A DNA stretch of 64,000 nucleotides from contig JACZZP010000013.1 in assembly GCA_015183035.1 (NCBI GenBank), forward strand, positions 1 through 64,000, read 5' to 3'. Shown here piece after piece: positions 25,299 to 37,155 of this stretch (its first letter is position 1; the number at the start of each line of letters is the position of its first letter). The notes beneath the pieces were generated by a model. That model did not search any database. It worked only from the letters and a program-made list of their open reading frames with translations, and was not told the DNA's origin. Source of the DNA: Meloidogyne chitwoodi. Taxonomy: Eukaryota > Nematoda > Chromadorea > Rhabditida > Meloidogynidae. A program made the position numbers and the translations under genes.

Positions 25299-26651
25299 TT
25301 ACTGAGGTGGAGGCAAATAGTTGAACGAGTATTTTTTGACAATATTTTTTTCCTTTGTCAAGTTTCAATGTTTGCCAATTCTTTTGTCGCCTTCTCCGCA
25401 TCGTCTGGAGCCCGAAGTGTTTGAAAATCTTGATAAAGCTTGTTGAGGATTTGAGTGAACTGAGGAATAGCTCCGACTGAGAGAGCGATAGTGCTACGAA
25501 TTCCAACTGATGGTTTGAGCTAAAATATTAAATTAGAATAACAATTAAAAAATAAATACCTCTGTGATCTTCAAAAAATCTCCACGAGAGTTATGCCCTG
25601 GATCGAAGAAAAAGTTTTTGCCATCGGTTCGGAAATTATGTGATGGAGGAAGCTCGACTATATCTTCTGGAATAAAGTAAAATTCAAACAGCAAAAATTA
25701 GCAAAAAATTTAAACATTCAGAAAAAGTACCGATATACCCTTCACCAAACTCATCGATGATTCCTTTGAGTGCATCACGAAACTGACCAATACCCTGTAA
25801 TTGAAATCTTTTATATAAATTTACAAATTTGATATTAATATAAAGAATAAAGTATATAATGAATAACCTGCAGTGGTAATGCAACCGAATTTCTATTTCC
25901 AGTTTGAATATCAAACTGGGTAACACGAAGAAATATTCCGCGATGATTTTCACGTAAATCAATGTAATAACGACGTCTATCGTTTATAATGGTCTCAGTA
26001 TGAATAGTTCCCGCCTTGTTATCCTTGCCTTCAGTTGAATCTTCTAAATTTGAAACCGGATGATAATAAACACATTAAACATACTAGGTACGCAAGCCGT
26101 ATGCCCATCCTTTTCTAATTTATCCAAAATATCCTTGAGATTTTTACAAACAAGCATAGTCATAAAGAGACGACTCTTGCGACCATTTAATGCAACCTGA
26201 AGAAATAGTAAAATTTTTAAAAAATTTTCAAGATACATAACACAATATTTATAAATTGCTGGTCTGGCTAAATTTCACAAAAGCCTAGTTAATAAATACA
26301 AAGAAAAACCATTCATCGGCGGTGGAAGGATATGTGAATAAGAGCTCTTGGGTCAATAATTACGATCTTTTACCATTGTCCAGAATGAGTTTGGCCGATT
26401 TATTAAACAATGCTTACAAAAGAAATAATAACTTCATTTATAGATCAACCGTTAAAAGTTTATTATAAAAGTTAAGTAACCTCAGCCAACTTGACGAAAC
26501 GTCCTCGATTATTTTGCTTTAAATCGAGATAGAAGCGTTTAGACTGGATCATAAAAGACTTGCTAGCAATCTCTTCTCCCTGTCTTCTACCAGCATCAGC
26601 ACGTACCACGCCATTACGATCACCCTTGATTGAACCACTCGATGAAGACAT
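25299..26651 (-). CDS. plp-1: PUR-alpha single-stranded nucleic-acid-binding protein
   Basis: Purine-rich element binding protein that binds ssDNA and RNA. Three PUR repeats are visible: [29 protein letters not shown], continued by [11 protein letters not shown]; then [24 protein letters not shown], continued by IFLRVTQ; then [28 protein letters not shown] with [13 protein letters not shown] (each stretch here is shown in part). The repeat core F(Y/F)xDxxxNxRGxFLK occurs three times, as in the family. The ATG at 26651 ([14 protein letters not shown]) lies 46 bp after an acceptor-like ATATTTTAG. The end, SFNYLPPPQ, is followed at once by AATAAA. C. elegans plp-1 is the likely counterpart. Six or seven exons. 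Confidence 0.9.
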
Positions 26652-27441
26652 TTCACAATATAGATGGTATCCCTTTACAATAACTGACAATCCCTAAAAT
26701 ATTCAAACAAAATTTAAAAAATCGAAGAAGCAATATTTCACGAAAGATATTGAATTTATTTTTGTTCAATGTCTTATGCGAATTAAGGAAAATGAAAGTT
26801 AAATTTTCGAGTATGGCGTTCAAAAGTACAATTATCGACGCATGTTTTCACCCCAAAAAAGTAGTGTGAAATCCAGAAACCTTGCAAGAGAGTGTAGGAG
26901 ACGTAAGTTAGACAAGAGAGAACGTTGCGTTAAAGTGGCTTAAAAAATAGACCGCTTTGTGTCACTTGAGAGACCACTTGAGTATATCAGACTGAGTATG
27001 TATTCGAAAGACAAGTTAAATCGAATATTACTAAATCAGCGAGTTTAGATAAAGTTGGATGGAATTATTCTTTACATTGAAAATTTTTCTGAGTTTACGC
27101 TGAATCTCGACCTGGACTTTAGTTTTGAAACCTATTTTTGTAAAAAACAACTAGAATCAAATAATCTAACGCAAGCCATTTAGACGCAAAGTTTCTCTTG
27201 TTAACTATTTTCTATCCCTAGACTCACACGTACATCTTCTCTATTCAAGGTTAGCATATGTCTAACTCCCCTCTGTGTCTAGAACATGTCTAAATTACTG
27301 GTTCTTATTCCCAAGAGTCCGAATTTCACACATACTTTTCAAACACTTGTAATATATGAAATAATAGTTATAGAGAAAAAAAAAAATTTAAAAAATAATA
27401 CATTAATAATCCAATTTTTTCAAAATCAGATATTCAGAGAT
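26652..27441. other. Intergenic between DHX37 and PUR-alpha
   Basis: About 790 bp. I looked here on the minus strand for the missing C-terminal exons of DHX37 and found none. Two copies of CACTTGAG lie close together near 26960-26985. No gene called. Confidence 0.35.
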
Positions 27442-30400
27442 CTAAAAATTATTAAAAATAACAAAATCAGGTATCCACTCAGGCTCCACAACAACAATAT
27501 TTTGCAGAACTTTCTTTTCCGAAATCTGAACAATTTCTTGGTAAAGCACAAAATCCGGTTGTTCTTTGAATAGTACAGATCCAGGGTCGATGAATACAAA
27601 TTCCTTAAATTTATGAATTAAATGACTTTTAAAAAAACCTTAAGCATCTGTGTCTTGTACGAGCCTTTTGCAACATTCGCTTCATACACTCTTTTAGCGA
27701 TTTTCTCCGGAAAGCATTCAATGATAATTTTTCTTAAACAATCTGCACGTAATTAGAAAAGGAAAATCTTAAATAACCTTAATTCTTTGAGTTGTTCTTG
27801 TTCAGGTGGCTGCATTTTGAATTCATCGTTAAGCTTATTTTTTATTGAACTTGACGTGTTTATTATTGAAACAAGTTGTTTCCGCAATTTGTTTATTTCT
27901 TCGAGGGCTTTAGGGCGAAGTCCAAGTGAATAAATTTTTTTAGGATTTATCTAAAAATAAAATTCCGAATGATAGTTTTTAATTACATTTTTTAAGATTT
28001 TATTACTTTATTATGGATAGAAATACCTTTTCATAGTCAGCAGCACCAATGACATTCAATAAAACAGTAAGGTCTCCAAATAACCTAGCTTCTCCAAATG
28101 AGCACCAAAGTTTCCTCTGCCTGAGAATCTCTTCCATTCGTTTCTGAGTATCAACCACTGTAGCTTCTTTAATAATCGATATAGGAATCAATGGCTCCCG
28201 AACTGATAAAGCTGAAACTAATGTGATTGCATAAGGTAGAAGTTCATGGAAACACATGACAATTATTTTTGCGAATGCAGGTGCCAAGGGCAATTGAACT
28301 AGAGTATAACCAAGAGGTGTTATTAGACCACGATCATCCTTAAAAAATAACTTTTAAAATTTTCTGGAGTATAAAAATGCCTTGTTTTTATGTGTAATCG
28401 CACCAAGTCGCATCAATCTATTTTCTGCGTGAGAAATCTGATCCGACCTTGGCGGAGTCGGAAATGGGAAATTACCGAGTTTAATGAAACCCATCGATTT
28501 TAGAAAGAGAACAAGCTGTTCAATAGGTTTATTAATAATTTCTGGGGTAGAAAAAGTTGACATATCCTCATAGACTGCAGATGAGTAGAGTCTTTGAAAA
28601 TAAGATTAATAAATTTTAACAATATAAAATCTATTAAACTAACAAACCTAAATGCATAGCCAGACATAACTCGTCCAGCACGTCCAGATCGCTGATTGAC
28701 AGAAGCCTTTGAACACCAACCAATAACAAAACGAGACACACCTGTAACAGGATCGAAATCACGCCTTTTTTCTTTGCCAGAATCGATTACATATCGTACA
28801 TTTGGAATAGTAACTGACGTCTCGGCCACATTTGTAGCAATGATACACACTCTAGGAAATTAAATTATCGCAAAAATAATTAAGTAAACCTAGAACCATC
28901 GTCTTTGTCGGAACGTTCTTCAAATACTTTCCTTTGTAGATGCTTTGGCAGTAAAGAATAAAGAGGAAGACAATGGAGTGGAGGGAATTTATTTCCCGAA
29001 AGATCTGGATCGTCTTCAAATGTGATTCTTTCAAAGTCTTCACAATCATCGTCCATATCAAAATAGGAAAATTCATCATAGTCTACAACATCATATGAAT
29101 TTTTTCTCGTTTCCAAACACCTTTGATTCCTCTTCTTTCGTTTTATCTTTTGCTCCTTTGAATTCAAAACGTTTTCAGATTTCGTGGGAAACCTTTTCAT
29201 AAGAAGTTTTAACAAGCAGTGTACTTCTCGTTGACCACTTAAAGTGAAAATACCAATATTTTTACCAGTTTTAAACTAAACCTTAAAAAAACAAGAACAT
29301 CACCAGGTGGATATTGTTCATGAATTTTACATATCTTCTTAAAAGTCTCTTCTAAATAATTTTCGGGAGTTCTGCGTTCATAATATATAGAAACTGGAAA
29401 CTGTCGAGACTCAACCTTTATCACCTTCGGTTGAATATGTGGAAACAATCTATTTGAAAAAATTATAAAAATTTAAAATAAAAAACCTAGTTTGTAGGAA
29501 ATCATCGAGCCTAAGTGTTGCAGACATAATCACCAATTTTAATGGGTATTGTTTTTTGAGCCTTGCCAAACAAATTCTAGAAAGAAGGCCAATTAATACA
29601 TCGCTGTATATTGAACGTTCGTGAGCCTCATCAATAATAATAACAGAGTATCGAGAAAGTGTGCAATCCGTCTGTAATTCTTTTAGCAAAACTCCGTCGG
29701 TCATAAATAATATTTTTGTTGAGTCTGATCTATTTCCTTCATATCTTATCTAGCATAAGATTTAGAAATTAGAAAAATCAAAAAACCCCTACTTAAAAAG
29801 TCAGTTAAAACAAACACCGAAATTAATTTTATAATATTAACAAAAATTATTTATCACTAATGTTAAAGACAAAAAACCTGATAGGAAGAAATGTCAGAAA
29901 TTCCCAACTCGTCACCTACTCGACTCGCCATGCTAATTGCAGCAATTCTTCTAGGCTCAGTTATCCCAATAAGATGTCCATTCGAAGTATATCCGGCTTC
30001 ATAGAGAAATTGAGGCACTTGTGTTGTCTTCCCTGAACCAGTTTCACCACAAATTATGACAACTGGATTTTCGTTGATTGCCTCCACAATGGGTTGTTCT
30101 TCACATATAATTGGAAGTTTCTGCCGTTTTTCTTGAATATTCTGGCTTCGTTGTACAAAAACACAAACACCCTTAATACGAGAAAGAATATCATAAAATT
30201 TTGTAGACTGCTTGTGTCTTAATTCGCGTCGAATAACCTTCTCAGCAATTAGTGTTTTTTCAGCTTTTATTTTATCAAGCTTAGAAGAATCATCTAAATC
30301 GAAGAAATAATATCGCAAAATTATAGAAACCTACGAAGAAAAAGCATTTCTCCATCAGAGCAACTTTCATTATTCTTTGAGCTAGGAGTTAAATCAAGTA

Positions 30401-30915
30401 TTTCTTGACCATGATTATTGTCATGAATTATTTGGTCATTATCAAATTTTTCATATTCTTCTGAACTGCTTTCATCGGTCTCAATATAGTTTATCTGTTT
30501 TACCTCTTCACTGTTGCGAATCTTCTCAACTTGATCTTCAGATACACACCGTAATTTTTTAGGAAATGACGGTTGTCCTTTACTTCTAAAACAGATAAAA
30601 TAAAATAAGGTTTAAAAACTTGCATTTCTGTGTCGGCGGAATTTTTTGTGGATATGGAATTAAGTAGCTTAATACACTCATTGTCCAATTGGTAAAGTTG
30701 AAGTTTACTAAAAAGTGATTCCCTCTAAAATAAAAAAGTAGTCTAAATTAAATATGATTAGAAAAAACCGTTTCTTTGACTATTTTCCTTGCAGTAATCT
30801 GAGCTGACTTCTTTTGTTTATTTTTAGAAATTTTCAATTCTCTTTTTCTTTTCAAGCGTTCAATATTTTCCAATCGTTTTTTATTTATTTTCCGTTCAGG
30901 TACAGGATCTGACAT
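27442..30915 (-). CDS. DEAH-box RNA helicase DHX37-like (ribosome assembly)
   Basis: Helicase needed for U3 snoRNA release during small-subunit assembly (yeast Dhr1); C. elegans RHA-2 is the likely counterpart. The basic start is [20 protein letters not shown]. Motifs in order: [105 protein letters not shown] highly acidic insert ([19 protein letters not shown]) lies between the helicase lobes, as in Dhr1/DHX37. The C-terminal OB-like region is present up to [19 protein letters not shown] and [17 protein letters not shown], then stops. Relatives continue for well over 100 residues beyond the WIP motif, so this protein is either truncated or its last exons are unrecognised. Confidence 0.88.
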
Positions 30916-31480
30916 GATGAAAACCTGATTGATTAAATAATAAATATTAAAAAAATCCGAATATACCACATAAAAAAAATTTTTGTTGAAATGATAAAAA
31001 ATGTTTTGCTATTTTTCGAGCTCTAAGTTCCTCACTTTCTCTAATTCTTAACAAAAATTTAGCTTTTTCTCTTCTAGTACTTTCTCACATCTCTATTTCT
31101 ATAACATACGAAATAGTGTACAGACAAAAGATATTAAATAAACATTATGCCAAAATAAAAATTTAAAAAAGAGCGTCGTAAATCCGCTACACAGACCGAA
31201 TACTCAGGTTTCGGGCTCAAAACCGCCAAAAAATCTTTCCCTTGAAAATTTTCTCATTATTGAAAATGTAAACCTGTTGATCCTCGTAGTTGTTTGTTGA
31301 AACTTCTTCCATGTTGATCATTTTCTTTTATCCATGTTTACCACTTTCTGAAATGCTGTTAAAAAGGTTGAAGAAAAATGAAAAACGAGAACAAAAAAAA
31401 ACAGATGAAAACATAAAACGAATAAAGGGAAGGATCGCGGATCGCAAATTTTAAGCTCACATTTTTTTATTTTAAATTTT
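30916..31480. other. Intergenic
   Basis: Promoter side of DHX37 and downstream flank of the spliced array at 31.5-32.3 kb. AT-rich, no open frame of note. Confidence 0.35.
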
Positions 31481-31489
31481 CTTTAAACT

Positions 31490-32290
31490 TACAAGAGTCA
31501 GCCAGTTGCAGCCACCATCCAAATGTAGAGCATTACCACCATCCAAATCATGAAGTGTAGACGGCACCGGAAACACCTAGAAACTTCACCTAGGCTAAAA
31601 AATATAAAAATAATTAAAAAATATTTTAAAAAATAATAATAATAAAACTAGAAGCCATCGTCCTTGATCGCTTCAGCTCCATTGATCCATGTAGAGCACG
31701 TCCTTTAACTAAAAGTGAAAACATGAAAAATTCAAAAAATTAAAAAGAAACCTTTGACGATGTTGCAGCCAGTAGTTTAGAAGAAGCAGTTGAGAAGCAG
31801 AGCCAGTTGAACTGAAAATGAAGAACATAAAAAAATCCAAAATCAAAGATAAACCATTGATGAACCATCAGTTGAAGAGCAGGACACCGGCTCACCCCTG
31901 AACCCATTCCCCTAGACTAATAAAAAAAATAATTAAAAAATATTAAAAAAATATATAAAAATTTAAAAAAATAAAAGAAACAACCACACCAAATCCAATG
32001 TCCTTCGTCCAAGTCCACAGGATCTTGAACACAGCAGCATTGTCCAGGCGATGAACACACCAGCATAGTCCTTGAGCGAACATCAGCAAGCATCCTATAA
32101 TTTCAAAAAATTAAAATTTGTATTAAAAGTTAAAAGGATAGAAAAAGTTAAAAAAATAAACACAGCCGACGTACAGCAAGTTGTTGGCCAAAGCCATCAA
32201 AGCCGTGCTGTAAAAAAATGATTTAAAAAGAAATTAAATTACTAAAATTTTAATATTTTTTTAATTTTAACATCGCGCGCGGGTCTGGGG
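31490..32290 (-). other. Array of short exon-like blocks (locus A), putative spliced non-coding gene
   Basis: Six or so GC-richer blocks of about 45-110 bp alternate with AT-rich gaps of about 40-70 bp. On the minus strand the gaps begin GTTTATC, GTTTCTT or GTGTGGTT and end TTTTCAG, TTTTTAG or ATTATAG, exactly like introns of neighbouring genes. Blocks hold recurring words (GATGTTC, TTCAACTGG/TTCAACTG, GTGTTCA, ATTTGGATGGTGG twice in the last block). No frame stays open over more than one or two blocks, so coding is doubtful. A related array lies at 49990-50960, with the shared junction ATTTG|GTGTGGTT. Function unknown. It may be a long non-coding RNA, a decayed gene family or a spliced repeat. 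Confidence 0.4.
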
Positions 32291-32698
32291 CAAAAGACAC
32301 GATTAAAATAACAAATGAAACAATATAAAATAAAAAAAAAACAAACAAAAAACACATAAAAAAACTCGGTGCGCACCTCAAAATGAAGAAAAACGCAGAA
32401 AAATTTATCTCTATATCTATGAAAATGTAATCACATTGTCTCTCATTTTTGGCGTTATGTTTATATTAACGGAAATTTAAATTATTCTGTAAAATCAATA
32501 AAATGTATTTTGAGTCTGCGCACAATTGTTACTCTTTACTATAATGCTGTAGCTGGGTCATGAACCTAATAAATCCTATTGATGTTCTACTCCAATTTTC
32601 GGAATATATATTTTGCTATCTCAAAAATAAAATTTTCAATATAATTTTTAGCTTATATATAAATATATATCTTAATCTTGCTCGGTTTTGCTAAAAAT
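32291..32698. other. Intergenic, 5' flank of locus A and UBE2L3
   Basis: AT-rich and divergent between the minus-strand array and the plus-strand UBE2L3 gene. It contains GGTGCGCACC near 32370, a palindrome in otherwise A-rich sequence; the corresponding flank of locus B has GGTGCACCC near 51063. Could hold promoters for both directions. Confidence 0.3.
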
Positions 32699-33519
32699 AT
32701 GAGCGGTTCTTCACGTCGTTTGCAAAAAGTATTTATTTTCAGTGATTGATTAACATTTTTAAAATTTTCAGGAACTGGCAGAAATGAGAGGCAATACGTT
32801 AGTTAATTTTTAAAAAAAATGCTTTTAGAAAGCTTGGACTTGTTGAATTTTCTTTATTAACCCTTAACTTTCAGTTCTGGCACTGTTCGCATTGCGGAGG
32901 TGGATGAAGCAAATCTTCTGCATTGGGTTTTACTTTTATATCCTGTAAGCGATATTATTAATATTTATACTCAACGTTTATTTCTTAAGGATCGTGAGCC
33001 TTACAACCGAGGAGCGTTTCGTGTGATTGTTGACTTTCCGACTGAATATCCGTTCAAACCTCCGCATGTTACATTTGTGACTAAGGTTTGAATTTTTGCT
33101 TTCACTTATTGATAGCAATTTAATTAGTAAGAGATGCTTATACTTAATAAAAAGTATATTATCATGTGTATTTTTTGCCTTCACAGATATATCACCCGAA
33201 TGTGGATGATAAGGGTCAGGTTTGTTTGGACATCATCCAGGCTGATAACTGGAAACCGGCTACTCGAACTGAACAGGGTATGTCTTTTGTAGATAAATCT
33301 AGCCTGTTATATTTTAATTATAGTTATTAATGCATTGCTCTCATTGATTGCCGAGCCGGAAATAAATCATCCGCTTCGTGCAGATTTGGCCGAAGAGTTC
33401 CAGAAGGACAAGAAGAAGTTCCTCAAGAATGCTGGTAACTATTTTTATTAATTTCTGCTGTTTTAATGTAATTTTTTTAAGAGGAACACACGAAAAAGAA
33501 CGCGGAAAGGCGCGAATGA
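32699..33519 (+). CDS. ubc-18: Ubiquitin-conjugating enzyme E2 L3 type (UbcH7)
   Basis: E2 that passes ubiquitin to HECT and RBR E3 ligases. Seven exons (32699-32728, 32772-32797, 32875-32944, 32990-33085, 33187-33277, 33324-33434, 33482-33519) join in frame to about 153 residues, the normal E2 size. Marks: [54 protein letters not shown], the HPN motif and catalytic cysteine in [48 protein letters not shown]. The end, [12 protein letters not shown], resembles UBE2L3. Phe or Tyr is normal near the E3 contact loop; here the loop reads [10 protein letters not shown]. The residue before HPN is tyrosine as expected. Confidence 0.95.
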
Positions 33520-33942
33520 AGATATATTTGGTCTAGAATTCATGGGACATTGAGTGCTGATCTTAAATATTTAATTATCTTAAAAAATAACTTATTGTTG
33601 GCTTTATAACCGCGTATGTGAATACATATTTATAAAGTAATTATCGACGAAATTTTTGGAATGAAAATATTTTGAGATTAAATTATTAGATCCATAATTG
33701 ATCCTATAATTTGATGCGTATTCTCATGGCGGTTCCAATTATATATTTTTTTCTGTATTTTTTTTTAAATATGTTGTAGACTTTAATGTTGGTTTATATA
33801 AACATATAAAAATTCAGAATAATAAGTTGATTAGATATTACATTATTTATTTTAATTAGTCATCTTATATTTTTTCTTATATGTGATCTGTTTAAAATTT
33901 TAACTAGTATTTATATTTTTTCAGTGTTTAAGAAATTGCAAA
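33520..33942. other. Intergenic between UBE2L3 and the ankyrin gene
   Basis: About 420 bp of AT-rich sequence with the UBE2L3 3' UTR. An acceptor-like TTTTTTCAG at about 33916-33924 precedes the next ATG by 18 bases. Confidence 0.4.
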
Positions 33943-34439
33943 ATGTCCCAACTTTTGAATAAATTTAACAAATTTCACACAAATAAATCATCTGGAAATG
34001 CAAATAAATCATCTGATAATACGTTTACTGACAATTTTTTGGCGATACCTTTCAAACCACCAACAGTTAAACATAACAAAATGGATATTCATTCTGCTGC
34101 ATCAATGGGCGTTTATGAAATTGTTGAAGTTGGTTTAGATTTTTATATAGTAGTAATTAAAATTTTGATTCACTCATGTTAGAGTTTCAAAGTACTTTAC
34201 ATTTTCAGGAATACATCATTAAAGATCCTCATTTAGTAAATGCTAGAAACAGGCGCGGATGGACTCCTTTAATGTATGCTGCACAAGCTGGTGAAGTGGA
34301 AGTTTGTAAACTGTTACTGATGAAGGGAGCGCTTGTAGAATCCAAGAATAATGTAGGGAAGAATTCAAGAGATTTGGCTAATGACTGGGGCCATTTAAGT
34401 GTTGTTAATCTTCTGAATGAAAATAAAATCTCTGCCTAA
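33943..34439 (+). CDS. Small ankyrin-repeat protein
   Basis: Two exons (33943-34128 and 34209-34439) give about 138 residues. The N-terminal 45 residues are polar and Asn/Lys/Ser-rich. Then MDIHSAASMGVYEIVE and LVNARNRRGWTPLMYAAQAG, followed by EVEVCKLLLMKGALVESKNN and GKNSRDLANDWGHLSVVNLL, make two or three ankyrin repeats. The GWTPLMYAA motif is typical of the ANKS/ANKRD group, but I cannot name an orthologue. TTTTTTCAG lies just upstream, and the next gene starts 166 bp downstream on the same strand, so it may belong to an operon with the SLC22 gene. Confidence 0.8.
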
Positions 34440-34605
34440 ATTTTTTTGTTGTGAATATATTTTATGGTTTTTCATATACATAAATTAATTTTTTCGTTTG
34501 TCTTTTGTTTTAATTAGTCAAGATTTTGAATCTAGAATATTTTTTACATTATTTAAAAACGTTTATAATAAGTGTATCCAAGGAACTTATTTTTGGATCA
34601 GCTAG

Positions 34606-36887
34606 ATGAAGTTTGATGATGTTATTATTAATCACATTGGTGAATTCGGGGTAGTTTTTGTTTTTATTTATTTAAAATTACATTTTCAAGTTTTAGATAT
34701 ATCAGAAAACGCAACTTTTTTTGCTTTGTCTTCCATCATTGATTACATCGATTAATGCTTTGAGTTGGACTTTTGCGGGGGCTGATGTGCTTCATAGGTA
34801 TGTATTTTTAATCTAAATTATATATAAAAATTTCTGGTCATACAGATGTCGGCTCGATACGGAAGAAGTTGACAGTCATAACTATTGGACTGCTCCTAAT
34901 GATTTATTTAATTTGAGCTGTAAGGACATCAAAACTCATCCAGAATGGCAAAAATGTCCTTTCGATGGATGTACTTTTCAGAATGGAACGAAATGTGCAG
35001 AAACTGGAAATGGTTTCATTTTCGATCGTTCTTTTGTCAGTTATTCAGCTGTTGAGCGAGTATGTTTAACGCATTAATTTTTGACAAATTATTTCATTCC
35101 AATAAATATTATTTTATATTTTAAGTGGGAATTTGTGTGCGATTGGTCAGTTTTAAAAGCGGTCATCCAATCTACTTATTATGTAGGACAAATGGCAGGT
35201 TTGTTATTATTTTTTATTTTTAATTATTGTTAATAAATCCTAAAAGGTTCTCTAGTATTCGGCTTTCTTGGCGATAGGTTATTTGTTTTTTTAAATCATC
35301 TAATTAAACTCTCAGGATTGGGCGTAGATATGTTTTTTTTATCGCGATTGTACTTCAAATAATTGGCACTGCAGGATTGGCTATTTCTCCACATTGGCTA
35401 CTTTACGGTCTCTTTCGTATTTGTGTTGGCTTTGCGCATCCAGGTTATCAATTTTTTTCTCGATGTTTATTATTTTAGGAATTTTTGTGATTGCTGTAAT
35501 CATTAGCATGGAGATGGTTGGTCCAAAAAAGAGGAAAATGGCTGCTGTTGGTTTTTTTTTATATTTTGAAAATATAAAGCTTATAAAAAACAAATATTTA
35601 ATGCGGTTTTTAATAATGTAGTTATATTTTTAGGCATTCACAGGCATATTTTTTGCGTTGGGTCAGGTGTTGCTTGGAGTTTTGGCATATTTTGTTCGTG
35701 ATTATCAATTATTGCACGCTTACGTTACAATTCCAGCTATATTCTTCTTATCCTATTGGTGGTATGCTAATTATTATTGGTATTTTTTTTAATTAATTAA
35801 ATTTTAGGATTGTTCCAGAAAGTGCTCGTTGGCTTATTTCTCAAAAGCGTTACGATGAAGCTGATAAAATTTTACGTACAGCGGCGAGGATAAATGGCAA
35901 GCAACTTCCTGAGCGCTGGTGGCAAGATATTGACGATTATTCTCATATAAATTCAAAAGAGAACAAACCAGCTAGAAAACACAATTATCTTGATTTGGTT
36001 CGCACACCTAGAATGAGAACAATCTCTCTTGCTACTTTCTTTTGCTGGCCAGTCGTTTCAATGGTTTATTATGGAATGTCGATGAAAGTATACATTAATA
36101 AAATCTAATTTTTTTTTTGTTGAGCAACTTCTAGACTGATTTCCTCGGAGGTGACATGTACATAACGTTCATATTTGGAGGACTCGTTGAAATTCCAGCT
36201 TTGTTAGTTATGTTCGCCATTGTAGATCGCGTAGGTCGAAAGCCAATTATTTGTTGTGGTTATTCTATTGCTGCTATTTGTATGCTTTCTAATCTTTGGT
36301 TAAACAGTGAAACTGGTTTGTTTGATTAATTAATAATTTTTGCGCATTTTCTTGATTAAAAATTTTATTTTCGTTTTCATTTCAGCACATATTTCTGTCT
36401 CGATCGCACAATTTCTTATTGGAAAGGCTGCAATTACATCCACATATGCAACACTTTATACAATCACGCCTGAGTTGTTTCCTACAGTCATTAGGAATAT
36501 GGCTACTGGAGTATGTTTAATTATTAAAAAAAATCTTCTCTCATTAGGTTTGTTCATTGATTGCTCGTATTGGCGCAATTACTGCCTCTTTCATGATGAT
36601 GTGGCTTGTACAAAAATTCGATAAAACTATTGTAAGTTATTCAAGTATTCATAACATGGTGTACTTTTTCCATTTTAAAGGTTGTCTATCCTTTTGCAAT
36701 ATTTGCGTTTGCCGCTGCATTTGTTGTTTATTTCTTCATTCATGAAACTACAGGTCTAAAGTTCCTCGAAACAATTGAAGAGGCAGAACAAAAAATACAT
36801 CAGGTTGAAATGCAACCTCTCGCTCAGAAGGAAATAGACGATGAAAAGAAAATTTCTACAAATGAAAAAATAAAACGTGATGATTAA
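34606..36887 (+). CDS. SLC22-family organic ion transporter
   Basis: Plasma-membrane major-facilitator transporter of organic cations or anions. The start MKFDDVIINHIGEFGIYQKT is the family N-terminus (DDILxxVGEFGxFQ). After TM1 a cysteine-rich extracellular loop follows (CRLDTEEVDSHNYW, CPFDGCTFQNGTKC, YSAVERWEFVCDWSVLKA). Then GSLVFGFLGDRIGRRYVFF, the MFS signature, and FRICVGFAHPG. PESARWLISQKRYDEADKIL marks the central loop; later come VDRVGRKPIICCGYS, TPELFPTVIRNMATGVCS and FFIHETTGLKFLETIEEAE. About ten exons, all junctions in frame; about 12 membrane helices. The spacing to the ankyrin gene is operon-like. The substrate cannot be told from the sequence. Confidence 0.9.
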
Positions 36888-37155
36888 TCAGAATTTTATT
36901 AGTATATCAAGCCCCCGTTATGTAGGCAAGAATTTAAACTCCAAATATTATTAAATCCTTGAATTTATTTAACCTTTTCCAGGCTCATATTTCTCTAAAC
37001 ATTACCTGCTCTCTAATGCTTTAAAAATTATTATCCCCTTCACATTTTTAAACAGAATTCTAATTTTTATTTTTCTCTCTCAGGTTCCATCCCTTTCAAA
37101 TAAAAAACCCTCTTTTCAAAATTCAAGTTTTTGATTCAATTTATCAATAAAAGTT

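Noticed and set aside
27286..27573. 95-codon plus-strand frame opposite the DHX37 3' end
   Set aside because: It is the antisense shadow of the DHX37 last exon plus A/T-rich sequence; the minus strand carries the conserved protein.
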